Shown: piece by piece, positions 1-9,168 of the stretch
Layout of the letters: each line of letters begins with the position of its first letter
How positions within the stretch are numbered: the first letter of the stretch is position 1
Source: Rubripirellula reticaptiva
GTDB taxonomy: Bacteria > Planctomycetota > Planctomycetia > Pirellulales > Pirellulaceae
DNA length: 64,000 bases
Direction: 5' to 3'
Assembly: GCF_007860175.1 (NCBI RefSeq)
Contig: NZ_SJPX01000002.1
Coordinates: 1,302,001-1,366,000 of the forward strand
Notes under the pieces: generated by a model
Told to the model about the DNA's origin: nothing
The model's database searches: none
The model's input: the letters and a program-made list of their open reading frames with translations, nothing else
Program-made: the position numbers and the translations under genes

Positions 1-228
1 GCCGCCAACGTAACCCACAATGCCGCACATAGTCTTCTCGTTCCCATATCGATCATTCATTGAACCAGAGCGATTCAACGATTTCGAAAGTCTAGGCCAT
101 AAAATCGATTAGCGCCCGCGCAACTTTTCAGCTTCGCAAGCCTCGATGGCTAAACACGATAGGCGCACACGGCGCCCTAGGGAAGTCTCGATCGACAGTC
201 GCGCCGCGACGGGGGCGATCACCCGCCA

Positions 229-1026
229 TTAGGCTGCGCGGCGAACCGGCGTTTCACTGGTCGTGGGCGATTTCCACGCGTCACCGTCACGAACCAAAAC
301 TTTCGTATCAGCGTGCGAGACACGTCCGATCAGCTTGGCAATCTCAGGCTTGTCCCATTGATCCGCCGGTGCGGCAAACAAGATTAAATCGACTGCGCCG
401 ATCGTATGGGCGACACGAATAAGTCCGCGATCGATCGGCTCGGGATAAACTTGGGGCCGGATATCCGCCCCACGTAGGGTTTGATGGAACTGCTTCAGCG
501 TGGTCGCACCACCCGCCATTTCAAACTGATCGATCACGATGTAGCGGACACTTGGGACAGCCGCAGCCACGGCATCGTCAGCTGCGTCGCCCGCATCGAT
601 GTCAGCAATTTTCACGGTTGTTGCGGCAACTGGTAGCGTCTTGGCCAACGTCTCAAGCACCGCGATCGCACGCGATCCGTCTTCGGCACTGATTTCCAGC
701 ACCGTTCGAATCTCACGTACGCTCGCTTCGCCGCGACCGGGCGTCGTCATCGACTTGATTTGCTTGCAAAGCGCAGCGTGAGGACTGGCGGATCCAAAGA
801 TCCCCAGCGCAGAAATACGTGACTTGGCTGGAGCGGGAACGGCAGCAGGTGCCGGAGCGGCGGCGACGGGCGCAGGATTCACAGCTTTCGCCGTTTTCGA
901 ATTCACTGGTGCACCGGTAGCCGGCTTGGCCGAATTCTCGCTGGGGTCCTGAATCGATTTTGCCGGTTCGGCAGCCTCAGAATTGGATTTGCCCCGAATT
1001 GAGTTCCAAAGTTTCAGCAGTGGCAT
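229..1026 (-). CDS. Hypothetical protein with Ala/Pro-rich linker
   Basis: Unrecognised protein of 265 residues. The frame stays open upstream to 1542, but that extension runs antisense through the subtilase gene and has no family character. The ATG at 1026 gives a basic, hydrophobic start (MPLLKLWNSIRG). Residues about 15-70 are a low-complexity Ala/Pro/Lys linker. A globular alpha/beta region follows, with strands such as VRYIVIDQFE and VDLILFAAP. No P-loop, signal peptide or catalytic motif was seen. The divergent subtilase begins about 190 bp away, so a shared control region is possible. Function unknown. Confidence 0.6.
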   Translation of the reverse strand: MPLLKLWNSIRGKSNSEAAEPAKSIQDPSENSAKPATGAPVNSKTAKAVNPAPVAAAPAPAAVPAPAKSRISALGIFGSASPHAALCKQIKSMTTPGRGEASVREIRTVLEISAEDGSRAIAVLETLAKTLPVAATTVKIADIDAGDAADDAVAAAVPSVRYIVIDQFEMAGGATTLKQFHQTLRGADIRPQVYPEPIDRGLIRVAHTIGAVDLILFAAPADQWDKPEIAKLIGRVSHADTKVLVRDGDAWKSPTTSETPVRRAA

Positions 1027-1216
1027 CGGACGAAGCCTCAAAATCCAGAAGAACAGGCGCGAATGTAACGACTTACCCAGATTTATCGGCACCTTCCGCC
1101 ACCTTCGTGGAATGCATCTCGCGAAGATCCGGTTAGGTAGACCGTGGGCGAGTGTACGACCTAGGCTTCCTTGAAGGACGGCCCTGGTTCTGGTGGTAGA
1201 CACCAGGTATCGCGCG

Positions 1217-3418
1217 ATGGACACCACTGATCGCCCCCCCTTTCCCTTCGGATCGCCTGCTAAACGGCAACGCATGAAAAGCGACGTACAAAAAAAAAAG
1301 CCGATCGACGACGGAATCGAGGCTAATCGTTCGCGCATCGAACCGTGCGAGCCGCGGCTCGCGCTTTCGGCGTCGTTAGCCGGCGACGTGCTACTGCAGG
1401 CGCTCGACAGCGCCCATCTGTTTGACGATTCGCTGCTGGACGATTCGCCAGATCCTGAACCCGCTTCCAACGTGATCGCCCAAGCAGCGGACTTGCGTGA
1501 AACAGTAAACCTGACTGGCGCCGGACAAACCGTGGCTGTCATCGACAGCGGAGTCGCCTGGGATCACGTCGCACTGAAATCCGACATAGCACTCCCCGGA
1601 TTTGGGCCGGGCTATCGAGTGGTCGGTGGCTGGGACTTTGCTGAAAACGACAGCGACCCGTATGACGACGGACCCGCCGGCTACCACGGCACTCACGTCG
1701 CCGGCGTGTTAGCGGGCAATACAAATGACTTCGTCGGAGTCGCTCCCGAAGCAGACATTGTCTCGCTGCGCGTCTTTGATGACAACGGTTACAGCGAACT
1801 GGAATGGATCGAATCGGCGCTGCAGTGGGTTCACGCGAACCAACACTCGTTTGAATCACCGATCACGACCGTGAACTTATCCGTCGGTGCCGCACTGTCG
1901 GACGCCAATCGCGTCGTCGCGATGGATATGCTTGAAGACGAATTTGCGTTGCTTCGCCAAGACAACATTCTTGTCTTCGCCGCCGCCGGCAACTTTTTCG
2001 ACGATGGCGATGACGACACGGGACTGCTGTATCCCGCGTCCAGCCCGTTCGTCGTGCCGGTATCGTCGACTGATCCCGACGGCAGCCTCAGCGACTTTGC
2101 TCAAAGAGAATCCGGAATCTTTGCTACCGGCGGTCGCCAGATCGTCAGTTCGGTTCCCGATCATGTGTTTGGCTGGGACGGGAAAGTCGACGACTTTGCC
2201 GGCCTGGACGGCACCAGCATGGCAACGCCGCAGATTGCCGGCGCTTCGATGCTCGTTCGACAAGCGATGATCGGCGAAGGACTCTCGCCGACCGCCAATG
2301 ACATCCTGGAACGAATGCGAGATTCGTCGATCGAACAAATCGATCCCACGTCGGGCCTAACTTATCGCACGTTCGACTTGGCCACTGCGGTTGGCAATTT
2401 TGACGGTGAGACAACATCGCCATCAACCCTTGATCACTTTGACGGATCCAACAGCAGCGACGAAGTTGAACTGGATCTTCGCGATGGGATCGTGCTTCGA
2501 GTCGGCGGCGTCGCCTACTCACTCGCCCCGAGCGCAAACGATGCGGCAATCGTGATTGATGTCAGCGGCGGTGACGACACCCTGACGATCTTAGGCAGCA
2601 CCGGCGCCGAACGATTGATCGCCAGCGCGGGCGGCAATGCCGATGGCGTAAGTTCATTATCGACCAATGCGTTCACGATTGAACTGCGTGGCTTCGAAAA
2701 CATCTCGTTTCATGGCGGCGGCGGCCCCGACCGAGCTACTTTGTTTGATTCACCTGGATCGGACACTTTGGAATCGCGTCCGGGGAATGCCACGTTGAAG
2801 GGCACTGGCTTTTCGTTCGAAGCGATCGATGTGCCGCGAATCTATGTCCACGGAATCGGCGGCGGCAGCGACGTTGCGTTTTTGCAAGACAGCGCCGGCG
2901 ACGACAACCTTGCTGTGCGTCCGCAATTCACAAGTTTGAAAAGCGACAATGCATTTCAACTAGCCTACGGATTTGAACGCGTCTACGCTTACGCAACTCA
3001 GGGTGGATTCGACAACGCCGAAATCTATGACTCGGTTGGCGACGACACGATGAGCGTTTCGAGTGGCCGGTCGATCATCACCGGAACGAACTATCACGTA
3101 TCGGCTAGCGGTTTTGAATCGACCACCGGCTACGCTTCAAACGGTGGCGATGACATCGCCAAAATCTATTCGGAACAAACCAATTCTCAGTGGGAATCTG
3201 CACCGGACCGATTGCAATGGACCGGCAGTGACGGTGCGGTCCGGATCGCACGCGGCTTTGAACGCACCGAAGCGTTCGAACAATTCCAGGCCATCCAGCT
3301 AAGCCCTCAATCCCAGGGTTCGGCACCAACCGAGTGGTGGGCTGAAGACTCGAAAACACGCGCCGCTCGAGACGCCGAAGCGGCGAGATCGGTCTTTGCC
3401 GATCTCGGCAATCAGTAG
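1217..3418 (+). CDS. S8 (subtilisin-like) serine protease with LEPR-XLL-type leader and 47-residue repeats
   Basis: Secreted subtilase. Numbering from the GTG at 1193, the catalytic residues are Asp118 (AVIDSG), His165 (HGTHVAG) and Ser342 (GTSMATP), with oxyanion Asn267 (AAAGN). The N-terminus is not a classical signal peptide. It is a charged leader followed by EPCEPRLALSAS, close to the LEPR-XLL sorting motif of planctomycete surface proteins. Residues about 460-700 hold one degenerate and four regular repeats, with GG-x-D at 511, 558, 605 and 652, an exact 47-residue period. Starts are possible at 1193 (GTG), 1217 (ATG) or 1274 (ATG); the last best fits the short leaders of LEPR-XLL proteins. 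The protease assignment is secure, the surface location is inferred. Confidence 0.88.
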   Translation: MDTTDRPPFPFGSPAKRQRMKSDVQKKKPIDDGIEANRSRIEPCEPRLALSASLAGDVLLQALDSAHLFDDSLLDDSPDPEPASNVIAQAADLRETVNLTGAGQTVAVIDSGVAWDHVALKSDIALPGFGPGYRVVGGWDFAENDSDPYDDGPAGYHGTHVAGVLAGNTNDFVGVAPEADIVSLRVFDDNGYSELEWIESALQWVHANQHSFESPITTVNLSVGAALSDANRVVAMDMLEDEFALLRQDNILVFAAAGNFFDDGDDDTGLLYPASSPFVVPVSSTDPDGSLSDFAQRESGIFATGGRQIVSSVPDHVFGWDGKVDDFAGLDGTSMATPQIAGASMLVRQAMIGEGLSPTANDILERMRDSSIEQIDPTSGLTYRTFDLATAVGNFDGETTSPSTLDHFDGSNSSDEVELDLRDGIVLRVGGVAYSLAPSANDAAIVIDVSGGDDTLTILGSTGAERLIASAGGNADGVSSLSTNAFTIELRGFENISFHGGGGPDRATLFDSPGSDTLESRPGNATLKGTGFSFEAIDVPRIYVHGIGGGSDVAFLQDSAGDDNLAVRPQFTSLKSDNAFQLAYGFERVYAYATQGGFDNAEIYDSVGDDTMSVSSGRSIITGTNYHVSASGFESTTGYASNGGDDIAKIYSEQTNSQWESAPDRLQWTGSDGAVRIARGFERTEAFEQFQAIQLSPQSQGSAPTEWWAEDSKTRAARDAEAARSVFADLGNQ

Positions 3419-3463
3419 AGCGACTGCCACAGGCAACGAGCCATCACCAGCGATCAACCGTAA

Positions 3464-4936
3464 CTAGCGACCAATCATGGACTCGATCGATTTGGCAATT
3501 GGCGACGATTCCAAATGAGTGTCGCCATACGATTGCGCGTACTCTTGCAGTGCATGGGCAAGCGACTTGGTAACCGCTGCATGATCGGGACGCCCAAATT
3601 GGTTCACCAATTCATCGGGATCCGATTGCAAATCAAATAACCACGGATCATCAGAAACCGACACGACCAATTTGTAACGATCGCTGACCGCAGCCAACCA
3701 ACCGGGCTTCATTCCGGCTGATCGCAAGAAAGTGACGTCATTCCAGTCGTCATTGGATTCGCCCAATAACAAGGCAGAGGCATCGCGTCCTTCGATGGCT
3801 TTGGGTTGAAGTTTCGAGTCGATTCCCAACAATGTCAAGATCGTCGGCGAGAAGTCGACCGTGCCTAGCGCTTGATCAACTCGCGTGCCCGCCGGAATCT
3901 TGCCAGGTGCAGCCACGATCATCGGAACCTTGGCACTGCCTTCATACGGGTTGCCTTTGTTCAGACGCCCATGCTCATAACACAAGTCGCCATGGTCCGA
4001 CGTGAACACGACAACCGTCCGATCGGTCAAACCAAGCTGGTCAATCGTCTTCGTGATTTTGGCAACGTTATCGTCGATGCAACGAACCATTCCGAAATAC
4101 AACGCCATTTGCTGAGCCGAAAACTTCAAACTCGAATTCTTTCCACCGCCGGATACCCAGCCCGGGTTTTCGCCCTCATGCGCAAATGTCATTGGTGGTC
4201 GAATTGGCAAATTCTCGTACATCGAATCGTAGGGCGAACGCACCGCGTTGGGACCGTGCGGATCAGGCAGGCTGAGGTGATAACAAAACGGATCGCCCGC
4301 ATGTTGACGAATAAATTCCACAGCGCGATCGGACAACCAGTCGGTCGAAAAAGACTTTTCATCAGCGCCGGCGAGTGAGTAGCTTGGTTCGCCATTTTTG
4401 CCTCGCGCGGCAACCTGTGGCCCCTTGTCCGTGATTTCAAACTTTTTCCAATGTCCGCGGTTGAACATGAAACGGTTGTCTTGAAAACCGAATTGCCGCT
4501 CAGGCGCCCACTGAGGTTTCCCCGGACCGTCGAGATGCCACTTGCCCGCGTAACCGGTCGCGTAGCCGTTTTGTCGAAGCACTTCGGCAAACGTGACGAT
4601 GTCACCAGCCAACGGCAGATCGTTTTGCCAACTGCCTGTGTTTTGCGGATAGCGTCCTGAAAAGAAGGCTGCTCGTGACGGCGTGCAAACAGGGCTGGTC
4701 GCATAAAACGATGTGCAGATGGCACCGCGATGAGCAATCGCATCGATCGCGGGTGTCTGCACAACCGCTTGCTTGCCCCACACTAGCGCTTGCTCGGCCG
4801 GCAACGTTTCGCGGTAACACCCAAGCGTCCGAAAATTATGCTCGTCGGTTTGAATGATCACCAAGTTCATGGGCGTATCGGCCGTCGCAGTGACGACGCC
4901 GACAAGGCACAAGAAAAACGTTCCCAAACTTCGCAT
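3464..4936 (-). CDS. Secreted type I sulfatase
   Basis: Arylsulfatase-family hydrolase of 490 residues that removes sulfate from sulfated polysaccharides or similar substrates. The formylglycine motif C-T-P-S-R is present (Cys84 from the chosen start, within SPVCTPSRAAFFSGRYP). N-terminal metal-ligand residues are in IIQTDEHN and a second metal/His region in FTSDHGDLCYEHG. The ATG at 4936 gives a signal peptide (MRSLGTFFLCLVGVVTATA); the longer frame to 4978 puts 14 polar residues in front of it. Planctomycetes carry many sulfatases for algal sulfated glycans. The substrate cannot be read from sequence. It is convergent with the subtilase, with a 45-bp gap and no terminator seen. Confidence 0.92.
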   Translation of the reverse strand: MRSLGTFFLCLVGVVTATADTPMNLVIIQTDEHNFRTLGCYRETLPAEQALVWGKQAVVQTPAIDAIAHRGAICTSFYATSPVCTPSRAAFFSGRYPQNTGSWQNDLPLAGDIVTFAEVLRQNGYATGYAGKWHLDGPGKPQWAPERQFGFQDNRFMFNRGHWKKFEITDKGPQVAARGKNGEPSYSLAGADEKSFSTDWLSDRAVEFIRQHAGDPFCYHLSLPDPHGPNAVRSPYDSMYENLPIRPPMTFAHEGENPGWVSGGGKNSSLKFSAQQMALYFGMVRCIDDNVAKITKTIDQLGLTDRTVVVFTSDHGDLCYEHGRLNKGNPYEGSAKVPMIVAAPGKIPAGTRVDQALGTVDFSPTILTLLGIDSKLQPKAIEGRDASALLLGESNDDWNDVTFLRSAGMKPGWLAAVSDRYKLVVSVSDDPWLFDLQSDPDELVNQFGRPDHAAVTKSLAHALQEYAQSYGDTHLESSPIAKSIESMIGR

Positions 4937-5183
4937 CACAAGAGTCTCGTCGTTATTTTTGAAAGATAGGGAACACAAAATGTCCCGTCGTCATAAGTTG
5001 ACAGACATTCTACTGCATTCGGATATCAAAAATCCGATTTAACTAAATGACAGATATTGCCGCCAAGGTAAATTGAGCCGAACGAACGACAGAACTTACT
5101 CCGACGCGGTGACAAACCGCCCGAGCGTTCGTGCCCGCTAAAGTGGTACGATGCCCCAATGACCTGCGCCCCCAGAGGAAAAC

Positions 5184-6356
5184 ATGTTCGGATACTTTCG
5201 CCGCGTAAAAAGTGCGCTTGGCGCCATGATCGTCGGTTTTTTGATGGTTCCGGGCGCAGTGGTTTTGCATGGATGGAACGAATACCGAACGGTGCACCGC
5301 ACACGCGGATTGGCCGAAGCGGCAGAGCTAGTCGAAACGATTTCGGATCCGAACGCGGTCGATCCTGCACGCGAGGGCCAATTGGTTCACTTGACCGGAC
5401 TCGCCGAAACCGACGAAACGCTCGAGGATCCGGACTTCCATGTCTCGTTGCCCGCCATCCATCTGGCGCGGCGGGTCGAAATGTTTCAGTGGCAGGAAAA
5501 TAAGAAGTCGAAAAACAATTCAAACTCGAATTCAAAACACACAACGACCTACACCTACAACCAAACCTGGTCCAGTAACGTCGCCAACAGCGATCAGTTC
5601 CACCGTTCGGCGGGACACGAAAATCCACCGATGAAGTACCCGAACCGCGAAGTCATGGCGAAACATGTCAACATCGGCGCTTACTCGCTAAATGAACCGT
5701 TAAAACGTTCAATGCAGGATTGGCAACCAATGGAGTTCAGCGGAACCGACTTTTTAGCGACCGTGCCCGAATCTGAACGCAACCAGTATCTGATGCAGGG
5801 CAACCAATTGTATTGGAGCAGCAGCGTTCCCCAGCCCGACCAACCGCAAATCGGTGACTTGCGAATTCGATTCGAAAAAGTAGTACCGGGAACGGTAAGC
5901 TTGATCGCCCAACAGAATGGCAAATCGTTTTCTCAGTTCCACACCAGCAATGGCGAACCGATTGAGCGACTCTACATGGGATCGCTAACAGCAACCGAAG
6001 TGATCGGAAAACTGACAACCGAGAACACGGTGATTGCATGGTTATTGCGAGTCGCTGGCCTAGCGTTATCGGTGATCGGCTTCTCGATGATCCTGAAACC
6101 TCTCAGCGCGATCGCTAGCTTCGTTCCTCTGCTAGGCGACTTTACCGGCGCGGTCCTGTTTCTGATCGCGGCGCTGCTAGGGGTGATCGTTTCCTGCATC
6201 GTGATCGGCCTGTCATGGATTGCCGTGCGACCGTTGTTGGGCATTGCCTTGTTGACCTTGTCGGCACTGGCGATCTACGCCGTGATCCGGTTGAAGAAAA
6301 AGTCGCATCACAGCGACGAACCAGAACTGGTGGACGCGTCCATGTTCGTTCAGTGA
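5184..6356 (+). CDS. TMEM43 (LUMA)-family membrane protein
   Basis: 390 residues. One N-terminal membrane segment (about 11-32, ending GAVVLHGWNEYRTV), a large extramembrane domain of about 240 residues, then a C-terminal block of three to four hydrophobic helices (about 282-370) ending in a Lys/His-rich tail. The opening around LAEAAELVETI, a stretch like QLVHLTG, and the four-helix end match the TMEM43 family (DUF1625). That family is an inner nuclear membrane protein in animals and of unknown role in bacteria. A Ser/Asn/Lys low-complexity insert lies near residues 110-125. It appears monocistronic. Family call from recognition of layout and motifs; function unknown. Confidence 0.75.
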   Translation: MFGYFRRVKSALGAMIVGFLMVPGAVVLHGWNEYRTVHRTRGLAEAAELVETISDPNAVDPAREGQLVHLTGLAETDETLEDPDFHVSLPAIHLARRVEMFQWQENKKSKNNSNSNSKHTTTYTYNQTWSSNVANSDQFHRSAGHENPPMKYPNREVMAKHVNIGAYSLNEPLKRSMQDWQPMEFSGTDFLATVPESERNQYLMQGNQLYWSSSVPQPDQPQIGDLRIRFEKVVPGTVSLIAQQNGKSFSQFHTSNGEPIERLYMGSLTATEVIGKLTTENTVIAWLLRVAGLALSVIGFSMILKPLSAIASFVPLLGDFTGAVLFLIAALLGVIVSCIVIGLSWIAVRPLLGIALLTLSALAIYAVIRLKKKSHHSDEPELVDASMFVQ

Positions 6357-6357
6357 C

Positions 6358-6383
6358 TCAGTGGACGGGTTCAGTGGGCGGGT
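6358..6383. repeat. Two 13-bp tandem repeats
   Basis: TCAGTGGACGGGT (6358-6370) is followed directly by TCAGTGGGCGGGT (6371-6383), one mismatch. They begin two bases after the stop codon of the TMEM43-family gene and lie just upstream of the 16-bp repeats. Confidence 0.75.
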
Positions 6384-6409
6384 GGATCGATTACGTCGGT
6401 CGCAAACGG

Positions 6410-6457
6410 GTCGACTCGGCACTCAGTCGACTCGGCCCCAAGTCGACTCAGCCCCAA
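6410..6457. repeat. Three 16-bp tandem repeats, iteron-like
   Basis: Units at 6410-6425, 6426-6441 and 6442-6457 each begin with GTCGACTC, followed by GGCACTCA, GGCCCCAA and AGCCCCAA. The palindrome GTCGAC therefore recurs every 16 bp. The array lies 137 bp upstream of the DUF1553 gene. It could be an array of regulator sites or simple tandem duplication; the sequence alone does not decide. Confidence 0.8.
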
Positions 6458-6560
6458 GCGGACCGCGGATTCCCGACGGGTGGAGACCGCCGCACCGCTC
6501 TCAATCGATTTTGGATGCTCTTTGCCATTTCGTGCGAGACATTCGAGTGTTGGGTGGGTT

Positions 6561-6582
6561 AAAAGAGGTGACCACCTCTTTT
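6561..6582. promoter_or_regulatory. 22-bp palindrome upstream of DUF1553 gene
   Basis: AAAAGAGGTG at 6561-6570 and CACCTCTTTT at 6573-6582 form a perfect 10-bp inverted repeat with a 2-bp centre. It ends 11 bp before the ATG at 6594. GAGGTG looks like a ribosome site but is too far from the start (about 23 nt). A dyad operator, or an RNA hairpin near the ribosome site, fits better. Confidence 0.6.
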
Positions 6583-6593
6583 CGGATCTCATC

Positions 6594-9146
6594 ATGCTCT
6601 TTCATCGCTTACCGGTCGCTTTCGCGTTCCTGGTCCTCGCTTGCCAGATCGGCATTGCGGACGAAAAACCAACGCCAGAGCAACTCAATTTCTTTGAAAC
6701 CAAGATTCGCCCAGTCCTCGTCAAAGAGTGCTATTCATGCCACTCCGACGAGGGCGGCAACGTTCGTGGCGGACTTCGGCTGGACACCCAATCGTTCACC
6801 CTGATCGGTGGCAGCAGTGGCCCAGCGGTCGTTCCGGGTGAACTGAATGACAGCCTTTTATGGTCGGCGATCAACCACGAAGACATGGCGATGCCGCCAA
6901 AGAAGAAACTGTCCGATCAGCAGATCGCTGACCTGGGGCGTTGGATCGAGATGGGCGCGCCGGATCCTCGAGTCTCTGAAGTTGTTGAATATCGATCCTC
7001 GATCTCAGAACACGACATTGAAACGGCCAAGCAAGATTTCTGGGCATACCGACATCCAGCACCGTCGACACCGCCAAGCGTCAAACAAACGGCCTGGCCC
7101 AAAACAGACATCGATCGTTTCATTGCTTCGAAGCTTGAGTCCGCGAACCTGCCTCTCGCCACCGACGCGACACCGAATCTGATCCTGCGCCGGCTGAGTT
7201 TTGATCTCACCGGGTTGCCACCAACGCCGCAACAAATCGACACCTTTGCTCGCCTATTTGCATCGGATCCCGACCGAGCGATCGCAGCATTCGTGGACAG
7301 CCAATTGGCAAACGAAGCTTTCGGTCAACGTTGGGGCCGGCACTGGCTGGACGTCGCTCGCTATGGCGAATCCACAGGCGGTCAAGTCAACATGACTTTC
7401 CCGCACGCCTGGCGATACCGTGACTATGTCATCGAATCTTTCAATGACGACAAACCCTATGATCAGTTCATTCAAGAGCAAATTGCCGGCGACCTTCTGC
7501 CTGCCGAAAGTGATGCGCAGTGGGCACAGAATTTGGTCGCGACAACGTTTTTGGCGATTGGTTCGAAGAACTTAAACGAGCAAAACCGAATCCAGTTCGC
7601 AGCGGATGTTGCTGACGAACAGATCGACGCGACGACGCGAGTCTTTTTAGGAACGTCGGTTGCTTGTGCGAGATGCCACGACCACAAGTTTGATCCGATC
7701 CCGCAATCGGATTACTACGCAATGGCAGGCATCTTCCAAGGCATGAAGACCTACTTTGGAAACCCGCCCTCGGAATTCGGCAGCTTCAATACCGTCCAGG
7801 CAAACCAGAACAGCAGCTTGCTAGTCTTGCCCGTCGATGACCCGAACCCGTTCGACCGGGGATACACGGCGTCGGAGCTTGCGGATTTGCGTCAGCAGAT
7901 CACGAGCAAGATTGACGAAGCTCGACAAACCCGCAGCAACCCGAACCAAAACCAAGCGGCGCGGATACGAATCAACAACGTGATCGCCGACCTTTCGGCA
8001 AAACTGGCAGTTGTCGATCAAAACGGCCAGCCGCTTAGCTATTGCATGGGCGTACAAGAATCGCCAAAGCCTTCGAACGCAAAGCTCTTAACCCGCGGCG
8101 AAATCGACTTGCCCGGACGAGCGATCCCGCGTGGCATTCCATCGGTGCTGACAGCATCGCCCGTCAAAATCGACGATGACTCGAGCGGTCGTTTAGAGAT
8201 GGCCCGATGGATTGGCAGCGACCAGAACCCGCTGGCCGCTCGCGTGATGGTGAATCGAATCTGGCAACATTTGATCGGCACCGGACTGGTCACCTCGACC
8301 GAGAATTTCGGCACGACAGGCTCGCCGCCCAGCCACCCCGAGCTACTCGATTTCTTGGCGATCGAATTTGTGAAGTCTGGCTGGTCCGTAAAAAAACTGG
8401 TCCGACAAATTACAACATCACGTGTTTATCGAATCGCGTCGACCTTCGATCAAGACAGTTTCGACAGCGACCCCGACAACACGTTGCTGTGGCGAGCCAA
8501 TCAACGACGACTCGATTCCGAAGCCATTCGCGATGCGATACTGGCAGCCAGCGGACAGATCGACATGGATCCACCACGCGGGTCCGAGGTCGCCAAGGCT
8601 GGCTACCTTCGCGTTCGCGGAGGCATCTTGGGTGACCCTCGCGAACTAATGCAACAACAAATGGTGGGGATGTCACGGCGGTCAGGATTTGGCCGTGGTC
8701 GTCAACCGGCAAGTTCAGCCTATGAACGCCTCAGTCAACAACTGGACATGAACGACGCAACCTTTCGCAGCGTTTACCTGCCGGTGGTCCGCGACGAATT
8801 GCCTCGATCGATGGAAGTATTTGACTTCGCCGATCCTAGTGCCGTGATTGGAACCCGCGAGGAATCCAATACCGCAAACCAGTCGCTGTTCATGATGAAC
8901 AACCCGATCGTGATCTCGCAAAGCGATGCGATGGCACAACGAATCGCGAGTTTCGTCAAGCGACCAACCGGTCAAGTCAAAGCCGCCTTTGTCTTAGCAC
9001 TCGGACGGCCCCCAACGGATGCCGAACGCTCGGCCACGTTGGCGTACATGAAGTCCGTCGAATCCGAGCAGGGTTCTGCGATGCAACCACTTGCATCAGT
9101 TTGCCAAAGCCTGTTCGCGTCCGCCGAATTCCGATACCTCGATTAG
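6594..9146 (+). CDS. PSD1 / planctomycete cytochrome c domain protein (DUF1549/DUF1553)
   Basis: Large secreted protein of 850 residues with the planctomycete order PSCyt1 - PSCyt2 (DUF1549) - PSD1 (DUF1553). The ATG at 6594 gives a signal peptide (MLFHRLPVAFAFLVLACQIG); the frame continues upstream but without one. A haem-binding CYSCH motif is at about 46-50. A second CxxCH motif lies in the DUF1549 part (CARCHDHKFDPIP). The C-terminal domain holds the usual MVNRIWQHLIGTGLV and RRLDSEAIRD stretches. The family is always paired with DUF1501, as here with a 22-bp gap. A role in periplasmic electron transfer or polysaccharide breakdown is often suggested but unproven. Confidence 0.93.
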   Translation: MLFHRLPVAFAFLVLACQIGIADEKPTPEQLNFFETKIRPVLVKECYSCHSDEGGNVRGGLRLDTQSFTLIGGSSGPAVVPGELNDSLLWSAINHEDMAMPPKKKLSDQQIADLGRWIEMGAPDPRVSEVVEYRSSISEHDIETAKQDFWAYRHPAPSTPPSVKQTAWPKTDIDRFIASKLESANLPLATDATPNLILRRLSFDLTGLPPTPQQIDTFARLFASDPDRAIAAFVDSQLANEAFGQRWGRHWLDVARYGESTGGQVNMTFPHAWRYRDYVIESFNDDKPYDQFIQEQIAGDLLPAESDAQWAQNLVATTFLAIGSKNLNEQNRIQFAADVADEQIDATTRVFLGTSVACARCHDHKFDPIPQSDYYAMAGIFQGMKTYFGNPPSEFGSFNTVQANQNSSLLVLPVDDPNPFDRGYTASELADLRQQITSKIDEARQTRSNPNQNQAARIRINNVIADLSAKLAVVDQNGQPLSYCMGVQESPKPSNAKLLTRGEIDLPGRAIPRGIPSVLTASPVKIDDDSSGRLEMARWIGSDQNPLAARVMVNRIWQHLIGTGLVTSTENFGTTGSPPSHPELLDFLAIEFVKSGWSVKKLVRQITTSRVYRIASTFDQDSFDSDPDNTLLWRANQRRLDSEAIRDAILAASGQIDMDPPRGSEVAKAGYLRVRGGILGDPRELMQQQMVGMSRRSGFGRGRQPASSAYERLSQQLDMNDATFRSVYLPVVRDELPRSMEVFDFADPSAVIGTREESNTANQSLFMMNNPIVISQSDAMAQRIASFVKRPTGQVKAAFVLALGRPPTDAERSATLAYMKSVESEQGSAMQPLASVCQSLFASAEFRYLD

Positions 9147-9168
9147 CTTACCCCTGGGATTCCTTATC

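Noticed and set aside
1027-1542. Upstream extension of the hypothetical at 229-1026
   Set aside because: It would run antisense through the subtilase leader and catalytic Asp region and has no plausible protein character.
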